Positions 49,127-57,052 of a stretch of DNA of 64,000 bases are shown piece after piece. Every line of letters starts with the position of its first letter. Position 1 is the first letter of the stretch. The DNA lies in assembly GCF_049446155.1 (NCBI RefSeq), contig NZ_JBMSEE010000006.1, positions 253,290 to 317,289 on the forward strand, in the 5' to 3' direction. The DNA is from Rivibacter sp049446155. Its GTDB lineage: Bacteria; Pseudomonadota; Gammaproteobacteria; Burkholderiales; Burkholderiaceae_C. A model generated the notes under the pieces. The model searched no databases. It had not been told where the DNA came from and was given only the letters and a program-made list of their open reading frames with translations. The position numbers were made by a program, and so were the translations under genes.

Positions 49127-49900
49127 ATGAGCGTTTCCCGTCAAGAACTTCCCGAAGTCACCGTTTCCGAATCCGACGGCGTGCGCTACCTGCACCTCGG
49201 CACTCCGTGGGTGCAAGGCGCGATGCGCGTGCGCGAGCCGCGCAAGATCGAGCTGGAGTACGTGCAGCGCATGATGGCCTGGATGCTGTGGCGTCCCGAG
49301 GCCGAGCTGTCCAGCGGCCACGCGGTGCAGCTCGGCCTGGGGGCGGCCGCGATCACGCGCTTCACGCACCAGGCGATGCGCATGCGCACCACCGCGGTCG
49401 AGCTCAATCCCGACGTGATCGCCGTGTGCCGGCAATGGTTCAAGCTGCCGGCCGACGACGCGCGGCTGCAGGTGAGCCAGGGCGACGCCGGGCGCTGGAT
49501 CGCGCAGGCGCCGCCGCAGAGCGTGCAGGCGCTGTGCGTGGACCTTTACGACCACGACGCCGCCGCGCCGGTGCTCGACGACGCCGGCTTCTACGCGGCG
49601 TGCCGCGCGGCGCTGGCAGACGGCGGCGTGATGAGCGTCAACCTGTTCGGCCGCGACGCCAGCTTCGCACGCAGCGCCGCGCGCATCGCGCAGTCGTTCG
49701 GCCTCGACCAGATGTGGTCGCTGCGCGCCACGCGCGAGGGCAACACGGTGGTGATCGCCGCGCGCGATGTAAAGGTGCCCGACCGTGACGCGCTGCTCGC
49801 GCGCGCCGCTAACATCGAACGCCGCTTTGGGCTGCCGGCGCGCAAGTGGCTGAAACTGGTGCGCCCGATCGACCCGGCGCTGTTGAATGGCACTGCATGA
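49127..49900 (+). CDS. Spermidine-synthase-like methyltransferase-fold protein
   Basis: A 257-residue Rossmann-fold protein related to spermidine synthases. It has VQLGLGAAAITRF in place of the usual GGGDG motif, then VELNPDVIAVCRQWF (acidic loop binding the nucleoside) and ALCVDLYDHDAAAPV. The aminopropyl-transfer residues are not all clear and the N-terminal tetramerisation domain is short, so enzyme activity is uncertain. It is followed after 55 bases by a GspE-type ATPase gene. Confidence 0.8.
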   Translation: MSVSRQELPEVTVSESDGVRYLHLGTPWVQGAMRVREPRKIELEYVQRMMAWMLWRPEAELSSGHAVQLGLGAAAITRFTHQAMRMRTTAVELNPDVIAVCRQWFKLPADDARLQVSQGDAGRWIAQAPPQSVQALCVDLYDHDAAAPVLDDAGFYAACRAALADGGVMSVNLFGRDASFARSAARIAQSFGLDQMWSLRATREGNTVVIAARDVKVPDRDALLARAANIERRFGLPARKWLKLVRPIDPALLNGTA

Positions 49901-49960
49901 GCCGCGGGGCCGCTCCCAAGGCGAATTCCGGAGTGCGCAGCACGGAGGATGCCCAGTGAG
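49896..49960 (+). repeat. Intergenic repeat copy B (before the GspE-type gene)
   Basis: See copy A at 49053. The GGAGG inside this copy (49944-49948) serves as ribosome binding site for the GTG start at 49956, so the element functions as part of the downstream gene's start region. Confidence 0.5.
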
Positions 49961-51806
49961 CCCCACGTCGTCCACGAACGTCAGACCCCTCGCGGCCGCC
50001 ATGGCGCGCCATGCCGCGCCGCACGGCAAGCTCGACTGGCGCGCGCTGCTCAAGTGGCTGCACGACGACGGCCTGATCGGCCAGGAGGATGCGCAGCGCG
50101 TCGCGCACCGTTTCAGCGGCGGCAGCAGCAGCTTGCATCCCTTGGTGCGCATGGGCGGCGCCGGCCTGGTGCGCGCCGGCACCGACAAGCCGCTCGACTG
50201 CGAGGCGCTGACCGAATGGCTGGCGCAGCGCTTCTCGCTGCCCTACCTGCGCATCGATCCGCTCAAGGTCGACGTCGGCCGCGTTGCCGACGTGATGTCG
50301 GTCAACTACGCGCAGGCACGCCTGGCGCTGCCGGTGCAGGTGGGCGACGCCGACATCACGATCGCCACCGCCGAGCCCTTCGACATCGGCTGGGTCGCCG
50401 AGATCGAGGCGCACACCAAGCGCAAGGTGCGCCTGGCGGTCGCCAATCCCGAGGAACTGCGCCGCTACACGGTGGAGTTCTACGCGCTGGCCAAGTCGGT
50501 GCGCGCCGCCGTCAAGCGCGGCGAGACCTCGGTCACGCAAAGCTTCGAGCAACTGGTCGAGCTGGGCAAGACCAACAAGCAGATCGACGTCAACGACCAG
50601 GGCGTCGTGCAGGTGGTCGACTGGCTGTGGCAGTACGCCTTCGACCAGCGCGCGAGCGACATCCACCTCGAGCCGCGGCGCGAGATGGGCGTGATCCGCT
50701 TTCGCATCGACGGCGTGCTGCACACGGTCTACCAGGTGCCGCTGACGGTGATGAACGCGATGACCGCGCGCATCAAGCTGCTCGGCCGCATGGACGTGGT
50801 CGAGCGCCGTCGCCCGCAGGACGGGCGCATCAAGACCAAGCGCCCCGAGGTCAGCGGTTCGGCCAACAGCGGCCGCGAGGTCGAGCTGCGCCTGGCCACG
50901 CTGCCCACCGCCTTCGGCGAGAAGATGGTGATGCGCATCTTCGACCCCGAAACGGTGGTCAAGGACGTCGCCGCGCTGGGCTTTCCGCCGCACGACGGCG
51001 AGCGCTGGCAGCAGCTCATCGCGCGGCCGCACGGCATCATCCTCGTCACCGGCCCCACCGGCTCCGGCAAGACGACCACGCTGTACTCCACGCTGCGCCG
51101 CCTGGCGACCGACGAGGTCAACGTCTGCACCGTCGAGGACCCGATCGAGATGATCGATCCGGCGCTCAACCAGACCCAGGTGCAGCCGGCGCTCGACCTC
51201 GGCTTCGCCGAGGGCCTGCGCGCGCTGATGCGCCAGGACCCGGACATCATCATGGTCGGCGAGATCCGCGACCTGGCGACCGCCGAGATGGCGATCCAGG
51301 CCGCGCTGACCGGCCACCTGGTCTTCAGCACGCTGCACACCAACGACGCCGCCAGCGCCGTCACGCGCCTGGCCGACCTGGGCGTGCCGGGCTACATGAT
51401 CTCGGCCACCGTGATCGGCGTGCTGGCCCAGCGCTTGGTGCGCACGCTGTGCCCGGCCTGCAAGCAGCCCGACGAGGCCACGACGCTCGAACTGCTCGAC
51501 GAGGTTGCCAAGCCCTGGAAGATGCCGCCGCAGTCGCGGCCCTATCGCCCCGTGGGCTGCCTCGAATGCCGCCAGACCGGCTTTCGCGGCCGCGTCGGCC
51601 TGTACGAGCTGATGACGATGACCGAGGCCGCGCGCGCCGCGGTGCACCCGCAGCTCGATGTCGATGCCCTGCGTCGCACGGCAGTGCGAGAAGGCATGCG
51701 GCCGCTGCGCCTGGCCGGCCTGCTGAAGATCGCCGAGGGCCTGACCACGCTCGACGAGGTGCTGCGCGCCACGCCGGCCTTCGAGCTCGGCGCCGCCGCG
51801 GCCTGA
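49956..51806 (+). CDS. GspE/PulE-type secretion or pilus assembly ATPase
   Basis: A 616-residue ATPase of the type II secretion/type IV pilus family. An N-terminal MshEN/T2SSE_N-like domain (LPVQVGDADITIATAEPFD) precedes the N2 domain and the core: Walker A GPTGSGKTTT (about 366), Asp box TVEDPIEM, Walker B DIIMVGEIRD, His box TGHLVFSTLHTNDA, and a zinc module CPAC...CLEC near 500-535. No other secretion gene is next to it. GTG 49956 after GGAGG is the start. Confidence 0.9.
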   Translation: MSPTSSTNVRPLAAAMARHAAPHGKLDWRALLKWLHDDGLIGQEDAQRVAHRFSGGSSSLHPLVRMGGAGLVRAGTDKPLDCEALTEWLAQRFSLPYLRIDPLKVDVGRVADVMSVNYAQARLALPVQVGDADITIATAEPFDIGWVAEIEAHTKRKVRLAVANPEELRRYTVEFYALAKSVRAAVKRGETSVTQSFEQLVELGKTNKQIDVNDQGVVQVVDWLWQYAFDQRASDIHLEPRREMGVIRFRIDGVLHTVYQVPLTVMNAMTARIKLLGRMDVVERRRPQDGRIKTKRPEVSGSANSGREVELRLATLPTAFGEKMVMRIFDPETVVKDVAALGFPPHDGERWQQLIARPHGIILVTGPTGSGKTTTLYSTLRRLATDEVNVCTVEDPIEMIDPALNQTQVQPALDLGFAEGLRALMRQDPDIIMVGEIRDLATAEMAIQAALTGHLVFSTLHTNDAASAVTRLADLGVPGYMISATVIGVLAQRLVRTLCPACKQPDEATTLELLDEVAKPWKMPPQSRPYRPVGCLECRQTGFRGRVGLYELMTMTEAARAAVHPQLDVDALRRTAVREGMRPLRLAGLLKIAEGLTTLDEVLRATPAFELGAAAA

Positions 51807-51816
51807 GGCCGCCACC

Positions 51817-51843
51817 TGACACCTGGCGGACAGCTTGGTGTCA
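51817..51843. repeat. Inverted repeat upstream of tctB
   Basis: TGACACC (51817-51823) and GGTGTCA (51837-51843) are exact complements separated by 13 bases. It lies between the gspE-type stop and tctB (95 bases before its start), followed by a TAGAAT hexamer at 51874-51879 that could be a -10. It may be an operator for tctBA or a weak terminator. Confidence 0.4.
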
Positions 51844-51937
51844 TCCCCCACGTGGATCCGGGCGCGGGCTCCCTAGAATCCGCCGGTTTGCCGGGCCGCA
51901 TTGCGGCCCGATCCATCTCGACAACGAGGAGACCCGC

Positions 51938-52411
51938 GTGAAGATCAAGAGTCAACGCGACTTCGCCGCCGGGCTGATGTTCCTGATCATCGGTATCGCG
52001 TTCGCGATCGGTGCCACGAACTACACCTATGGCGAATCGGCTCGGCCCGGTCCGGGCTACTTTCCGCTGCTGCTGGGCGTGATCATGGCGCTGCTCGGCG
52101 CCGTCGTGCTTTTCAAGGCGCTGACGATCGAAAGCGACGGCGGCGACCCGATCGGCTCCATCGCCTGGAAGCCGCTCTTGCTCATCGTCGGCGCCGTGGC
52201 CGTGTTCGGCCTGCTGCTGCCGCGCCTGGGCATGGTGATCACGATTCCGGTGCTGGTGTTCGTTTCCAGCCTCGCGGGCGACGAGTTCCACTGGCTCGAC
52301 GCGGTGATCAACAGCGTGGTGCTGACCGTGTTCAGCTACCTCGTCTTCGTGCTCGGCCTGGGTCTGACGATCCCGCTGTGGCCCACGATGTTTGCCGCCG
52401 CCGGCGCCTGA
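51938..52411 (+). CDS. tctB: Tripartite tricarboxylate transporter small subunit TctB
   Basis: A 157-residue inner-membrane protein with four helices, beginning KSQRDFAAGLMFLIIGIAFAIG and containing the TctB block YGESARPGPGYFPLLLGVIMALLGA (split near 30-55). GAGGAG lies before GTG 51938. It works with TctA, whose gene starts ten bases after its stop, and an external TctC-type binding protein to import carboxylates. Confidence 0.93.
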   Translation: MKIKSQRDFAAGLMFLIIGIAFAIGATNYTYGESARPGPGYFPLLLGVIMALLGAVVLFKALTIESDGGDPIGSIAWKPLLLIVGAVAVFGLLLPRLGMVITIPVLVFVSSLAGDEFHWLDAVINSVVLTVFSYLVFVLGLGLTIPLWPTMFAAAGA

Positions 52412-52421
52412 GGACGATTCG

Positions 52422-53930
52422 ATGGAACTGCTCAACAACCTCGCGCTCGGCTTCCAGACCGCGTTCACCGCGATCAACCTGCTGTACGCGCTGTTCGGCT
52501 GCCTGCTGGGCACCCTGATCGGCGTGCTGCCGGGGCTTGGCCCCGTCGCCACGATCGCGATGCTGCTGCCGTCGATCTACTCGCTCGACGCGACGCCGGC
52601 GCTGATCATGCTGGCCGGCATCTACTACGGCGCGCAGTACGGCGGCTCCACCACCGCGATCCTGATCAACGTGCCCGGCGAGTCGAGCTCGGTCGTCACC
52701 GCGATCGACGGCTACCAGATGGCCCGCCAGGGCCGCGCCGGCGCGGCGCTCGCCGCGGCCGGCCTGGGCTCGTTCTTCGCCGGTTGCGTGGGCACGCTGA
52801 TCGTGGCCGGCTTCGCGCCGCCGCTGACCGAGCTGGCCTTCAAGTTCGGCCCCGCCGAGTATTTCTCGCTGATGGTGCTGGGCCTGATCGGCGCGGTGGT
52901 GCTGGCCTCGGGCTCGCTGATCAAGGCGATCGCGATGATCATCCTCGGCCTGCTGGTCGGCCAGATCAACACCGACGTGATCTCCGGCGTGCCGCGCTAC
53001 TCGTTCGACATCCCCGAGCTGACCGACGGCATCAGCTTCGTCGCGATCGCGATGGGCGTGTTCGGCTTCGGCGAGATCATCGCCAACCTCGGCCGCCCGG
53101 CCGAGCACCGCGAGGTCTTCACCAAGGACGTGAAGGGCCTGTGGCCGACCAAGCAGGACTTCAAGCAGGCCGCGCCGGCCGTGCTGCGCGGCACGGCGCT
53201 GGGCTCGATCCTCGGCGTGCTGCCGGGCGGCGGCGCGCTGCTCGCGGCCTTTGCGGCCTACACGGTCGAGAAGAAGGTTGCCGGTTCGAGCGGGCGCTTC
53301 GGCAAGGGCGACATCCGCGGCGTCGCCGGCCCCGAGTCGGCCAACAACGCCGGCGCGCAGACCAGCTTCATCCCGATGCTCACGCTGGGCATCCCGCCCA
53401 ACGCGGTGATGGCGCTGATGGTCGGCGCGATGACGATCAAGGGCATCCAGCCCGGCCCGCAGGTGATGACCAGCAACCCCGAGCTGTTCTGGGGCCTGAT
53501 CGCCTCCATGTGGATCGGCAACCTGATGCTGGTGGTGCTGAACCTGCCGCTGATCGGCATCTGGATCAAGCTGCTGACGGTGCCCTACCGCTTCCTGTTC
53601 CCGGCCATTCTCACGTTCTGCTGCATCGGCCTGTACACGCTGAACAACAACAACTTCGACGTCTACATGGCCGCCGGCATGGGTGTCATCGGCTACATCT
53701 TCTACAAGCTGCACTGCGAGCCCGCGCCGCTGCTGCTGGGCTTCATCCTCGGTCCGATGATGGAGGAGAACCTGCGCCGCGCGCTGCTGCTCAGCCGCGG
53801 CGAATGGAGCACCTTCGTGACGCGCCCGCTGTCGCTGGGCCTGCTGCTCGCGGCCGCGGCGCTGATCGTCATCGTGATGCTGCCGGCGGTGAAGAGCAAG
53901 CGCGAGGAAGCCTTCCAGGAAGAAGACTGA
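52422..53930 (+). CDS. tctA: Tripartite tricarboxylate transporter large subunit TctA
   Basis: A 502-residue membrane protein with about eleven or twelve helices. The conserved TctA blocks are GTLIGVLPGLGPVATIAMLLP, YYGAQYGGSTTAILINVPGESSS, AFKFGPAEYFSLMVLGL (each in its usual place), GVLPGGGALLAAFAAY and GPESANNAGAQTSFIPMLTLGIP. It forms the channel for sodium/proton-driven carboxylate uptake. No tctC is adjacent, so it must use a binding protein from elsewhere. Confidence 0.96.
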   Translation: MELLNNLALGFQTAFTAINLLYALFGCLLGTLIGVLPGLGPVATIAMLLPSIYSLDATPALIMLAGIYYGAQYGGSTTAILINVPGESSSVVTAIDGYQMARQGRAGAALAAAGLGSFFAGCVGTLIVAGFAPPLTELAFKFGPAEYFSLMVLGLIGAVVLASGSLIKAIAMIILGLLVGQINTDVISGVPRYSFDIPELTDGISFVAIAMGVFGFGEIIANLGRPAEHREVFTKDVKGLWPTKQDFKQAAPAVLRGTALGSILGVLPGGGALLAAFAAYTVEKKVAGSSGRFGKGDIRGVAGPESANNAGAQTSFIPMLTLGIPPNAVMALMVGAMTIKGIQPGPQVMTSNPELFWGLIASMWIGNLMLVVLNLPLIGIWIKLLTVPYRFLFPAILTFCCIGLYTLNNNNFDVYMAAGMGVIGYIFYKLHCEPAPLLLGFILGPMMEENLRRALLLSRGEWSTFVTRPLSLGLLLAAAALIVIVMLPAVKSKREEAFQEED

Positions 53931-53951
53931 GGCGCAACGCCCTGGCAATGA

Positions 53952-53979
53952 AAAGGCCGCCCTCGGGCGGCTTTTTTTT
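53952..53979 (+). terminator. Rho-independent terminator after tctA
   Basis: GCCGCCC (53956-53962) pairs with GGGCGGC (53965-53971) and is followed by eight Ts; AAAA precedes it, so it also works for the convergent chemoreceptor gene. Confidence 0.9.
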
Positions 53980-53995
53980 CGTCGTGGAAGCCCGG

Positions 53996-55531
53996 TCAGA
54001 CGTGGAAGGCGGAAACGACCTCGGTCAGCCGGTGCGCCTGCTGGCGCAGGCTCTCGGCCGCCGAGCCGCTTTCCTCGACGAGGGCGGCGTTTTGCTGCGT
54101 GCCGTCGTCGAGCGTGGTCATCGCCTGGTTCACCTGGCCGATGCCCAGGCTCTGCTCCTTGGCCGAGGCGCTGATCTCGGCGATCAGGTCGGTCACGCGC
54201 TTGACCTGGCCGACGATGTCGGTCATCGCCGCGCCCGCGTCGTTGACCAGGCGGGCGCCGCTGGCGACGTTGTCCACCGAGGTCTCGATCAGCGTCTTGA
54301 TCTCCTTGGCGGCGCCGGCGCTGCGCTGCGCCAGGTTGCGCACTTCGCCGGCCACCACCGCGAAGCCGCGGCCTTGCTCGCCGGCGCGCGCCGCTTCCAC
54401 GGCCGCGTTCAAGGCAAGGATGTTGGTCTGGAACGCGATGCCGTCGATCACGCCGATGATGTCGGCGATCTTGCGGCTCGACTGCGAGATGTCGTCCATC
54501 GTCGAGACCACGCGGCCGACCACCTCGCCGCCGCGGCCCGCGGCGCTCGCGGCCGATGCGGCAAGCTGGTTGGCCTGGGCGGAGTTGTCGGCCGACTGCT
54601 TGACCGCCTCGGTCATCTGCTGCATCGACGCGGCGGTCTGCTGCAGGCTGCTCGCCTGGCTCTCGGTGCGCGACGAGAGGTCCTTGTTGCCCAGTGCGAT
54701 CTGCTCGACGGCGTGGTTCACGCCCGCGACCTCGGCGCGCACGTCGCTGACGATGGCGCGCAGGTTCACGCTGACCTGGCTCAGCGCCTTGGCGAGGCGC
54801 TTGAACTCGCCGTAGGCATCGACGTCGACCTTTTGCGTCAGGTCGCCGGCGGCGATGCGATTCGCCACCGTGACCAGTTCGTCGGCGCGCGCGAGCAGGC
54901 GGGCGCGGCTGAACGCGACCGCCGCCGCGCCGAAGCCCATGCCGGCCAGCACCGTTAGCACCGGGCTCGATGGCAGCAGCATCGCGACCGCGCCGGTCGC
55001 GAGGCCCGCCGCGGCACCGAGCGTCCAGCCGGCCGCGCGCGACAACGTCGCCGTCACTCGTGCCAGGCCCACCGGGCGCAGTTCGCCGCGCAACAGCCGC
55101 GTGCGCAGGTTCTTCTCGGCCGCCTCCTGGCGCATGCGCGCGTAGAGGGCTTCGGCCGCGGCGATCTGCTCGCGCGTGGGCTTGGTGCGCACCGACATGT
55201 AGCCGACCGGGCGGCCGTCCTTGACCACCGGCGTCACGTTCGCGACGACCCAGTAGTGGTCGCCGTTCTTGCGGCGGTTCTTCACCAACGCCGACCAGGG
55301 CTGGCCGGCACGCAGCGTCTCCCACATGTCGCGAAACGCCTCGGGCGGCATGTCGGGGTGGCGCACGAGGTTGTGCGGCTGGCCGATCAACTCGTCCTTC
55401 GCGTAGCCGCTGACCTCGATGAACGCGGGGTTGCAGTAGGTGATGTAGCTGTCGAGGTCGGTGGTCGACACGAGGGTCACGCCCTCGGGGATCTCGTACT
55501 CGCGCTGGGTGACCGGGTGGTTGAGTCTCAT
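53996..55531 (-). CDS. PAS-containing methyl-accepting chemotaxis protein (Aer-like)
   Basis: A 511-residue chemoreceptor. An N-terminal PAS domain (TDLDSYITYCNPAFIEVSGY...PHNLVRHPDMPPEAFRDMW) has the Aer signature for FAD and senses redox or oxygen. Two membrane helices near 155-200 are followed by HAMP and the signalling domain with the hairpin tip EGRGFAVVAGEVRNLAQRSAGAAKEIKTLI (in three parts). GGAGGAG directly precedes ATG 55531. No C-terminal CheR pentapeptide is present. Confidence 0.94.
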   Translation of the reverse strand: MRLNHPVTQREYEIPEGVTLVSTTDLDSYITYCNPAFIEVSGYAKDELIGQPHNLVRHPDMPPEAFRDMWETLRAGQPWSALVKNRRKNGDHYWVVANVTPVVKDGRPVGYMSVRTKPTREQIAAAEALYARMRQEAAEKNLRTRLLRGELRPVGLARVTATLSRAAGWTLGAAAGLATGAVAMLLPSSPVLTVLAGMGFGAAAVAFSRARLLARADELVTVANRIAAGDLTQKVDVDAYGEFKRLAKALSQVSVNLRAIVSDVRAEVAGVNHAVEQIALGNKDLSSRTESQASSLQQTAASMQQMTEAVKQSADNSAQANQLAASAASAAGRGGEVVGRVVSTMDDISQSSRKIADIIGVIDGIAFQTNILALNAAVEAARAGEQGRGFAVVAGEVRNLAQRSAGAAKEIKTLIETSVDNVASGARLVNDAGAAMTDIVGQVKRVTDLIAEISASAKEQSLGIGQVNQAMTTLDDGTQQNAALVEESGSAAESLRQQAHRLTEVVSAFHV

Positions 55532-55639
55532 GGTCTCCTCCATGTCGTGCGAGACCCCGATGGCCGTGACGCTTCGCGACTGGGCAAGCATGCCTTCGCG
55601 GGTGGCCGGTGCTCCCTGGGCGGGGTCCTCGTCCGGGCA

Positions 55640-55665
55640 ATATCGGCCGGTCGGGGCGCCCCTGA
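55640..55665 (-). promoter_or_regulatory. Candidate sigma-28 promoter of the chemoreceptor gene
   Basis: On the minus strand GCCGATAT (complement of 55640-55647) matches seven of eight bases of the flagellar sigma-28 -10 element GCCGATAA. The -35 position, 15 bases upstream, reads TTCA instead of TAAA. It lies 109 bases before the chemoreceptor start. Confidence 0.35.
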
Positions 55666-55771
55666 AGCCGCGAAAAGCACCGCAGAATCGGCCAGACGCC
55701 GATGTCGAGCGGCCGTCCTCCAGATAATCCAATCGATCACCTTCGGCCCATTGCTTCGGCCCATAGACGCG

Positions 55772-57052
55772 ATGCTCACCCCGCACCCGCTGCGCGAGGC
55801 GCTGCACAACGAGGTCCACGCCCGTCCGCCCGAGCGGCTCGCGGCGCCGCTGGCGCTCAGCCACCTGGCGGTGCTCACGCCCAATGGCGAGGGCGTTGCG
55901 GCGCGCGAGCACCTGAACGCGCTGCTGCGCTCGCGTCATCTGCCGCTGCCGGCCGAGGACGCGAGCCATGTGAGCCTGGAACTCGGCGGCGGCCTGCACC
56001 TGCGCTGGGAGCGCCACACCGAGTTCCAGACCTTCACGTTCTGGCGCGCCGAGCGCGAGGCGCCCAGCTTCGACGCGATGCCCTCGACGCTGCTGCCGCA
56101 GGACTGGCTGGCGCGCACGCCGGGCCAGTGGCTGGTGGGCCTGCACCTCGCGGTGCTGCCGCAGTTCGACCTGCACGGCGCCCAGCTGGTGCGCGACGCG
56201 CTCGACGACGACAGCCTCGTCGCCTCGACCGTGATGGACGCGCAAGGCGAGGTCGCCACCGACTTTCGCCTGCATGCCGACGGCTACGCCCGCTGCGTGC
56301 TGCGCGTGGGCCAGATGTCCGCGCGCCGGCTCGGCCGCGCGGTGCAGCGCGTGGTCGAGATCGAGACCTACCGGATGATGGCCTTGCTGGGCCTGCCGGC
56401 CGCGCGCGCGGTGGGGCAGACGCTGGCCGACGCCGAGGCCGAGCTCGCGCGCATCGCCGGTGCGATCCGAGACGCGCGCAACGACGAGGAACCCGAGCTG
56501 CTGCGCCAGCTCACCGCGCTGGCCGGCCGCGTCGAGGGCCTCTATGCGGCCACGCACGCGCGCTTCTCGGCGAGCACCGCCTATTTCGAGCTGGTGCAGC
56601 GGCGCATCGACGAGCTGCGCGAAACCCCGCTGCCGGGGCTGCAGACCATCCGCGAGTTCATGGACCGTCGCCTCGCGCCGGCGATGCAGACCTGCTTGTG
56701 GGCGCAGCGTCGCCAGCAGGCGCTGTCGGAGCGCATCTCGCGCACCAGCAACCTGCTGCGCACGCGCGTCGAGATCGCGCAACAGCAGGGCAGCCAGGCC
56801 CTGCTCGACGCGATGAACCGGCGCCAGAAGGTGCAGCTGCTGCTGCAAAGCGCGGTCGAAGGCCTCTCGGTCGCGGCGATCACCTATTACGGCGCGGGCC
56901 TCGTCGGCTACCTCGCCAAGGGCGCGCAAAAGCTCGGCCTGGCCGTCGCGCCCGAGGTGCTGGTGGCCGGCGCGATCCCGCTCATCGCGCTGGCCACCTG
57001 GCTGGTGGTTCGCAGGCTGCATCGCGCGGCCCATGCCGCGGTGGAGGGCTGA
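55772..57052 (+). CDS. DUF3422 family membrane protein
   Basis: A 426-residue protein of the proteobacterial DUF3422 family, recognised by the opening HPLREALHNEVHARPPERL and the central LPQDWLARTPGQWLVGLHLAVLP. The C-terminal 55 residues hold two membrane helices (VAAITYYGAGLVGYLAKGA; VLVAGAIPLIALATWLVV) after a long helical region. Function unknown. Its stop overlaps the gamma-glutamyltransferase start (TGATG), the first link of a coupled four-gene chain. The 240-base region upstream holds a TTCGGCCCAT direct repeat but no gene. Confidence 0.85.
   Translation: MLTPHPLREALHNEVHARPPERLAAPLALSHLAVLTPNGEGVAAREHLNALLRSRHLPLPAEDASHVSLELGGGLHLRWERHTEFQTFTFWRAEREAPSFDAMPSTLLPQDWLARTPGQWLVGLHLAVLPQFDLHGAQLVRDALDDDSLVASTVMDAQGEVATDFRLHADGYARCVLRVGQMSARRLGRAVQRVVEIETYRMMALLGLPAARAVGQTLADAEAELARIAGAIRDARNDEEPELLRQLTALAGRVEGLYAATHARFSASTAYFELVQRRIDELRETPLPGLQTIREFMDRRLAPAMQTCLWAQRRQQALSERISRTSNLLRTRVEIAQQQGSQALLDAMNRRQKVQLLLQSAVEGLSVAAITYYGAGLVGYLAKGAQKLGLAVAPEVLVAGAIPLIALATWLVVRRLHRAAHAAVEG

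Noticed and set aside
52332..55640. A very long minus-strand frame spanning tctA and the chemoreceptor region
   Set aside because: It is a shadow: tctA has its motifs on the other strand and the chemoreceptor is in a different minus-strand frame.
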